Source: Rhabditoides inermis
Lineage: Eukaryota > Nematoda > Chromadorea > Rhabditida > Rhabditidae
Direction of reading: 5' to 3'
Assembly: GCA_963966185.1 (NCBI GenBank)
Contig: CAWZYM010000078.1
Location: 148,501-212,500, forward strand
DNA length: 64,000 nt
A program made the position numbers and the translations under genes. The notes beneath the pieces were generated by a model, which saw only the letters and a list, made by a program, of their open reading frames with translations, was not told the DNA's origin and made no database searches. Position 1 is the stretch's first letter. Each line of letters starts with the position of its first letter. This document shows, one piece after another, positions 61,901-64,000 of this stretch.

Positions 61901-64000
61901 CCACCGACAAGCAGACGGGAAACACCCGAAATCTCGCTTGGACTACACTCATCAACTACATAGCCACCGACAAGCAGACGGGAAACCCCCGAAATCTCGC
62001 TTTGACTACACTCACCAACTACATAGCCACCGACAAGCAGACGGGAAACACCCGAAATCTCGCTTGGACTACACTCACCAACTACATAGCCACCGACAAG
62101 CAGACGGGAAACACCCGAAATCTCGCTTGGACTACACTCACCAACTACATAGCCACCGACAAGCAGACGGGAAACACCCGAAATCTCGCTTGGACTACAC
62201 ACACCAACTACATAGCCACCGACAAGCAAACGGGAAACACCCGAAATCTCGCTTGGACTACACACACCAACTACATAGCCACCGACAAGCAGACGGGAAA
62301 CACCCGAAACCTCGCTTGGACTACACTCACCAACTACATAGCCACCGACAAGCAGACGGGAAACCCCCGAAATCTCGCTTGGACTACACACTAACTACAT
62401 AGCCACCAACAAGCAAACGGGAAACACCCGAAATCTCGCTTGGACTACACACAGCAACTACATAGCCACCGACAAGCAGACGGGAAACACCCGAAATCTC
62501 GCTTGGACTACACTCACCAACTACATAGCCACCGACAAGCAGACGGGAAACCCCCGAAACCTCGCTTGGACTACACAATAACTACATAGCCACCAACAAG
62601 CAGACGGGAAACACCCGAAATCTCGCTTGGACTACACTCACCAACTACATAGCCACCGACAAGCAGACGGGAAACACCCGAAATCTCGCTTGGACTACAC
62701 TCACCAACTACATAGCCACCGACAAGCAGACGGGAAACACCCGAAATCTCGCTTGGACTACACTCACCAACTACATAGCCACCGACAAGCAGACGGGAAA
62801 CACCCGAAATCTCGCTTGGACTACACACACCAACTACATAGCCACCGACAAGCAAACGGGAAACACCCGAAATCTCGCTTGGACTACACACACCAACTAC
62901 ATAGCCACCGACAAGCAGACGGGAAACACCCGAAACCTCGCTTGGACTACACTCACCAACTACATAGCCACCGACAAGCAGACGGGAAACCCCCGAAATC
63001 TCGCTTGGACTACACACTAACTACATAGCCACCAACAAGCAAACGGGAAACACCCGAAATCTCGCTTGGACTACACACAGCAACTACATAGCCACCGACA
63101 AGCAGACGGGAAACACCCGAAATCTCGCTTGGACTACACTCACCAACTACATAGCCACCGACAAGCAGACGGGAAACCCCCGAAACCTCGCTTGGACTAC
63201 ACAATAACTACATAGCCACCAACAAGCAGACGGGAAACACCCGAAATCTCGCTTGGACTACACTCACCAACTACATAGCCACCGACAAGCAGACGGGAAA
63301 CACCCGAAATCTCGCTTGGACTACACTCACCAACTACATAGCCACCGACAAGCAGACGGGAAACACCCGAAATCTCGCTTGGACTACACACACCAACTAC
63401 ATAGCCACCGACAAGCAAACGGGAAACACCCGAAATCTCGCTTGGACTACACACACCAACTACATAGCCACCGACAAGCAGACGGGAAACACCCGAAACC
63501 TCGCTTGGACTACACTCACCAACTACATAGCCACCGACAAGCAGACGGGAAACCCCCGAAATCTCGCTTGGACTACACACTAACTACATAGCCACCAACA
63601 AGCAAACGGGAAACACCCGAAATCTCGCTTGGACTACACACAGCAACTACATAGCCACCGACAAGCAGACGGGAAACACCCGAAATCTCGCTTGGACTAC
63701 ACTCACCAACTACATAGCCACCGACAAGCAGACGGGAAACCCCCGAAACCTCGCTTGGACTACACAATAACTACATAGCCACCAACAAGCAAACGGGAAA
63801 CTCCCGAAATCTCGCTTGGACTACACTCACCAACTACATAGCCACCGACAAGCAGACGGGAAACCCCCGAAATCTCGCTTGGACTACACTCACCAACTAC
63901 TCAGCCACCGACAAGCAGACGGGAAACACCCGAAATCTCGCTTGGACTACACACACCAACTACATAGCCACCGACAAGCAGACGGGAAACACCCGAAATC
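58902..64000. repeat. 63-bp satellite array with higher-order structure, runs off the window
   Basis: Tandem 63-bp units (CTACATAGCCACCGACAAGC ... ACTACACTCACCAA) to the window end. A shorter variant with ACACACTAACTACATAGCC and CAACAAGCAAACGG is placed at intervals. Blocks recur at 374 bp (59,146-59,520-59,894) and at 626 bp (62,391-63,017), showing higher-order repeats. Because 63 is a multiple of three, frames stay open on both strands (21-residue repeats) until a short variant brings a stop. I do not treat these as genes. Confidence 0.96.

Noticed and set aside
58805..63767. Long repeated frames on both strands (21-residue repeats such as SRLLVGGYVVGECSPSEISGV split by stops)
   Set aside because: The unit is 63 bp, so any open unit stays open. 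Short variants break all frames at regular intervals and both strands are equally open.

Overview
The window is eukaryotic, from a compact-genome invertebrate. Genes on both strands are split by short introns (mostly about 43-100 bp, GT...AG, often ending TTTCAG or similar). Transposons are of animal type (CR1/L2-like LINE, hAT-type MITE, Mutator-like transposase), and more than half of the window is tandem repeat. Intron size and LINE type would suit a nematode or another small-intron metazoan, but no gene here fixes the phylum.

Layout. (1) 0.5-19 kb is gene-bearing. A minus-strand, multi-exon acidic protein with repeated SUMO-interacting-like motifs (478-7,830) is split by a nearly complete LINE (960-5,145). 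Next come a minus-strand gene with a hAT MITE inside an exon (8,290-9,787), a minus-strand beta-propeller-like gene (10,459-13,326), a plus-strand intron-containing tyrosine recombinase (about 13,612-14,605), and a second large minus-strand gene of unknown function (about 14,948-18,590). (2) 19,464-50,990 looks like one giant palindromic mobile element. A 22-kb direct array of a 178-bp satellite and a 1.9-kb array of the same satellite in inverse orientation flank a 7.5-kb coding core. The core encodes a macrodomain joined to a Mutator-like (MULE) DDE transposase, and a second protein with a PHD-like zinc finger and a USP-like cysteine-protease fold. This is the architecture of foldback elements such as Drosophila FB-NOF. 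A 1.7-kb foldback transposon with a 3-bp target duplication sits inside a transposase exon. Removing it on paper restores an open frame that joins the macrodomain part to the transposase part. (3) 51,215-56,315 is a second palindrome, built of alternating 10-bp (CAGCTGATCC) and 20-bp (AGAATCTACACAATGAGTTT) minisatellites that reverse orientation near 54,513. (4) 56.3-58 kb holds the 3' end of a small membrane-protein gene with a tandemly triplicated exon, then an LTR-like stretch. (5) 58.1-58.7 kb is a purine-rich GA repeat, and 58.9 kb to the window end is a 63-bp satellite with higher-order structure.

The best candidate for an undescribed system is the satellite-armed foldback MULE with its macrodomain-transposase fusion and PHD/protease partner. 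Exon coordinates are read by eye from splice signals and frame continuity; no similarity search could be run.
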